A DNA stretch of 64,000 nucleotides, from assembly GCA_934101145.1 (NCBI GenBank), contig CAKOPZ010000002.1, positions 38,198 to 102,197 on the forward strand, given 5' to 3'. Position numbers and translations under genes: made by a program. The notes under the pieces are model-generated. The model saw only the letters and a list, made by a program, of their open reading frames with translations. It searched no databases and was not told the origin of the DNA. Source of the stretch: an uncultured Clostridia bacterium. GTDB lineage: Bacteria > Bacillota > Clostridia > TANB77 > CAG-508. This document shows, in pieces, positions 63,417 to 64,000 of the stretch. Every line of letters begins with the position of its first letter. The first letter of the stretch is position 1.

Positions 63417-63530
63417 TTGACATTTTTTATAAAAAATATTAATATAATTTTAGCAATATTGCAATAAGTTACGCAAAGTAGTATGCTCTATAAAAGACTA
63501 GGAAAATTGCCTTCCTAGTCTTTTTCTTGC
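63417..63530 (+). ncRNA. candidate short transcript: promoter plus terminator with no ORF
   Basis: TTGACA (63417-63422), 17-bp spacer, TAATAT (63440-63445); about 50 bp later comes a strong hairpin, AAAAGACTAGGA...TCCTAGTCTTTTT (63494-63530). The ~80-nt transcript between them holds no reading frame with an RBS. It could be a small RNA, or the hairpin may simply terminate the RND operon. Confidence 0.4.
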
Positions 63531-63579
63531 CTTTATTAGTCTTTACACACACTAACACATCAAAAATGATAAAATGTCA

Positions 63580-63608
63580 TTGACAATGAAAAGACGTATT
63601 GATAAAAT
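63580..63608 (+). promoter_or_regulatory. promoter of the pilin-like genes
   Basis: Consensus TTGACA (63580-63585), 17-bp spacer, TAAAAT (63603-63608). Confidence 0.75.
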
Positions 63609-63709
63609 ATAGAAGAACTGATAGCCAAAAGGTAGAATAAAGCCGTAGTACATTGAAAAGGAAAATAAAAGATTTACTCTGATAAAGAAAGATAATGGAG
63701 CAATGTATT

Positions 63710-63841
63710 ATGGAGGTATTTGAGAATAAAAATAAAGCTGTTAGTAAAAATGTGAATAAAAAAGTAGAAACAGTAGAAAATAAGACAAATGTAAAAAAGA
63801 AGGTAAGAAAAACGAAGGAGGCAGATAAAAATGATAAATAA
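63710..63841 (+). CDS. small Lys-rich protein overlapping the pilin-like gene
   Basis: 43 residues from ATG 63710, GGAG 9 nt upstream. The composition is highly basic with Val/Lys/Asn/Thr (NKKVETVENKTNVKKKVRKT). Its end overlaps the next start by 11 nt and contains that gene's GAAGGAGG site, so it may act as a coupling leader peptide. No family recognised. Confidence 0.45.
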   Translation: MEVFENKNKAVSKNVNKKVETVENKTNVKKKVRKTKEADKNDK

Positions 63842-64000
63842 AAATTTATCAGGGTGTAAAAAAACAAGAAGAGAAAACGGAATAACGCTAATTGCATTAG
63901 TAGTTACGATTGTGGTTTTGATTATCTTAGCTACAGTAAGTATTCTTGCTGTATTTGGAGATAATGGAATAATTGCAATAGCACAAAAGGCAAAGGATAA
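63831..64000 (+). CDS. type IV pilin-like / prepilin N-methylation-type protein, cut by window edge
   Basis: ATG 63831 is 9 nt after GAAGGAGG; 56 residues are visible. A basic leader (MINKNLSGCKKTRRENG) is followed directly by ITLIALVVTIVVLIILATVSI, the hydrophobic helix of prepilins with Gly before the cut site. After Gly-Ile-Thr comes Leu, and the usual Glu at +5 is not seen. Such proteins in Clostridia include pseudopilins and surface-protein leaders; the rest is needed to decide. Confidence 0.75.
   Translation, partial: MINKNLSGCKKTRRENGITLIALVVTIVVLIILATVSILAVFGDNGIIAIAQKAKD

Noticed and set aside
1..64000. CRISPR arrays, insertion sequences or prophage genes
   Set aside because: No regularly spaced repeats, transposase, integrase or phage structural genes were found.

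Overview
The window is AT-rich DNA (about 30% GC by eye) from an endospore-forming, low-GC Bacillota, most likely an anaerobic gut-type Clostridia. The evidence is the set of sporulation and germination genes (GerMN protein, spmA/spmB, spoIIR, ypeB, CotF-type coat proteins), the conserved clusters trmN6-rsmI-abrB, tadA-SRP RNA-dnaX-ebfC-recR and radC-mreBCD-PBP2-minC, and strong AGA/AT-ending codon bias. The exact lineage is an inference.

Layout: 0-10 kb holds an edge-truncated acyl-CoA dehydratase activase, a GerMN protein, trmN6/rsmI/abrB, spmAB, and a minus-strand block spoIIR-murA-walJ-rlmH. 10-20 kb holds galU, a phosphohexomutase, tRNA-Arg(CCT), one foreign-looking gene, tadA, tRNA-Ser(CGA), the SRP RNA, dnaX, ebfC, recR and a glycolipid glycosyltransferase. 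20-34 kb holds ypeB, murF-ddl-yqeK, a DnaJ-like protein, an orphan VirD4-like operon, yhaO/yhaN, prfA and a ZIP transporter. 34-48 kb holds an aldolase, pcrA, coat proteins, an M23 peptidase, mecA, the cell-shape operon and three small reverse-strand genes. 48-64 kb holds two giant surface proteins, a TetR-regulated RND transporter with a secreted coiled-coil partner, and the start of a pilin-like gene.

The most unusual signal is in decoding. Three native genes (yhaN, the ZIP transporter, the RND transporter) each have one apparent +1 frameshift. Each lies exactly at an in-frame CGG codon, and skipping the C restores the frame and reads GGN (Gly), where the family alignment as I know it expects Gly. 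By eye I found no other in-frame CGG in any native gene here, although CGA, CGC and CGT are used for Arg. The only other in-frame CGGs are two in the foreign-looking gene at 13.9 kb. This suggests that CGG is unassigned or starved in this organism and is bypassed by +1 frameshifting (equivalently, CGGN read as Gly).

Other notable features are a roughly 130-bp structured repeat present three times, always in the sense orientation at the 3' end of a gene; a separate 136-bp GC-richer inverted-repeat element at 25.1 kb; probable CUG and AUU start codons for PBP2 and the M23 peptidase; and several well-defined promoters with palindromic operators.
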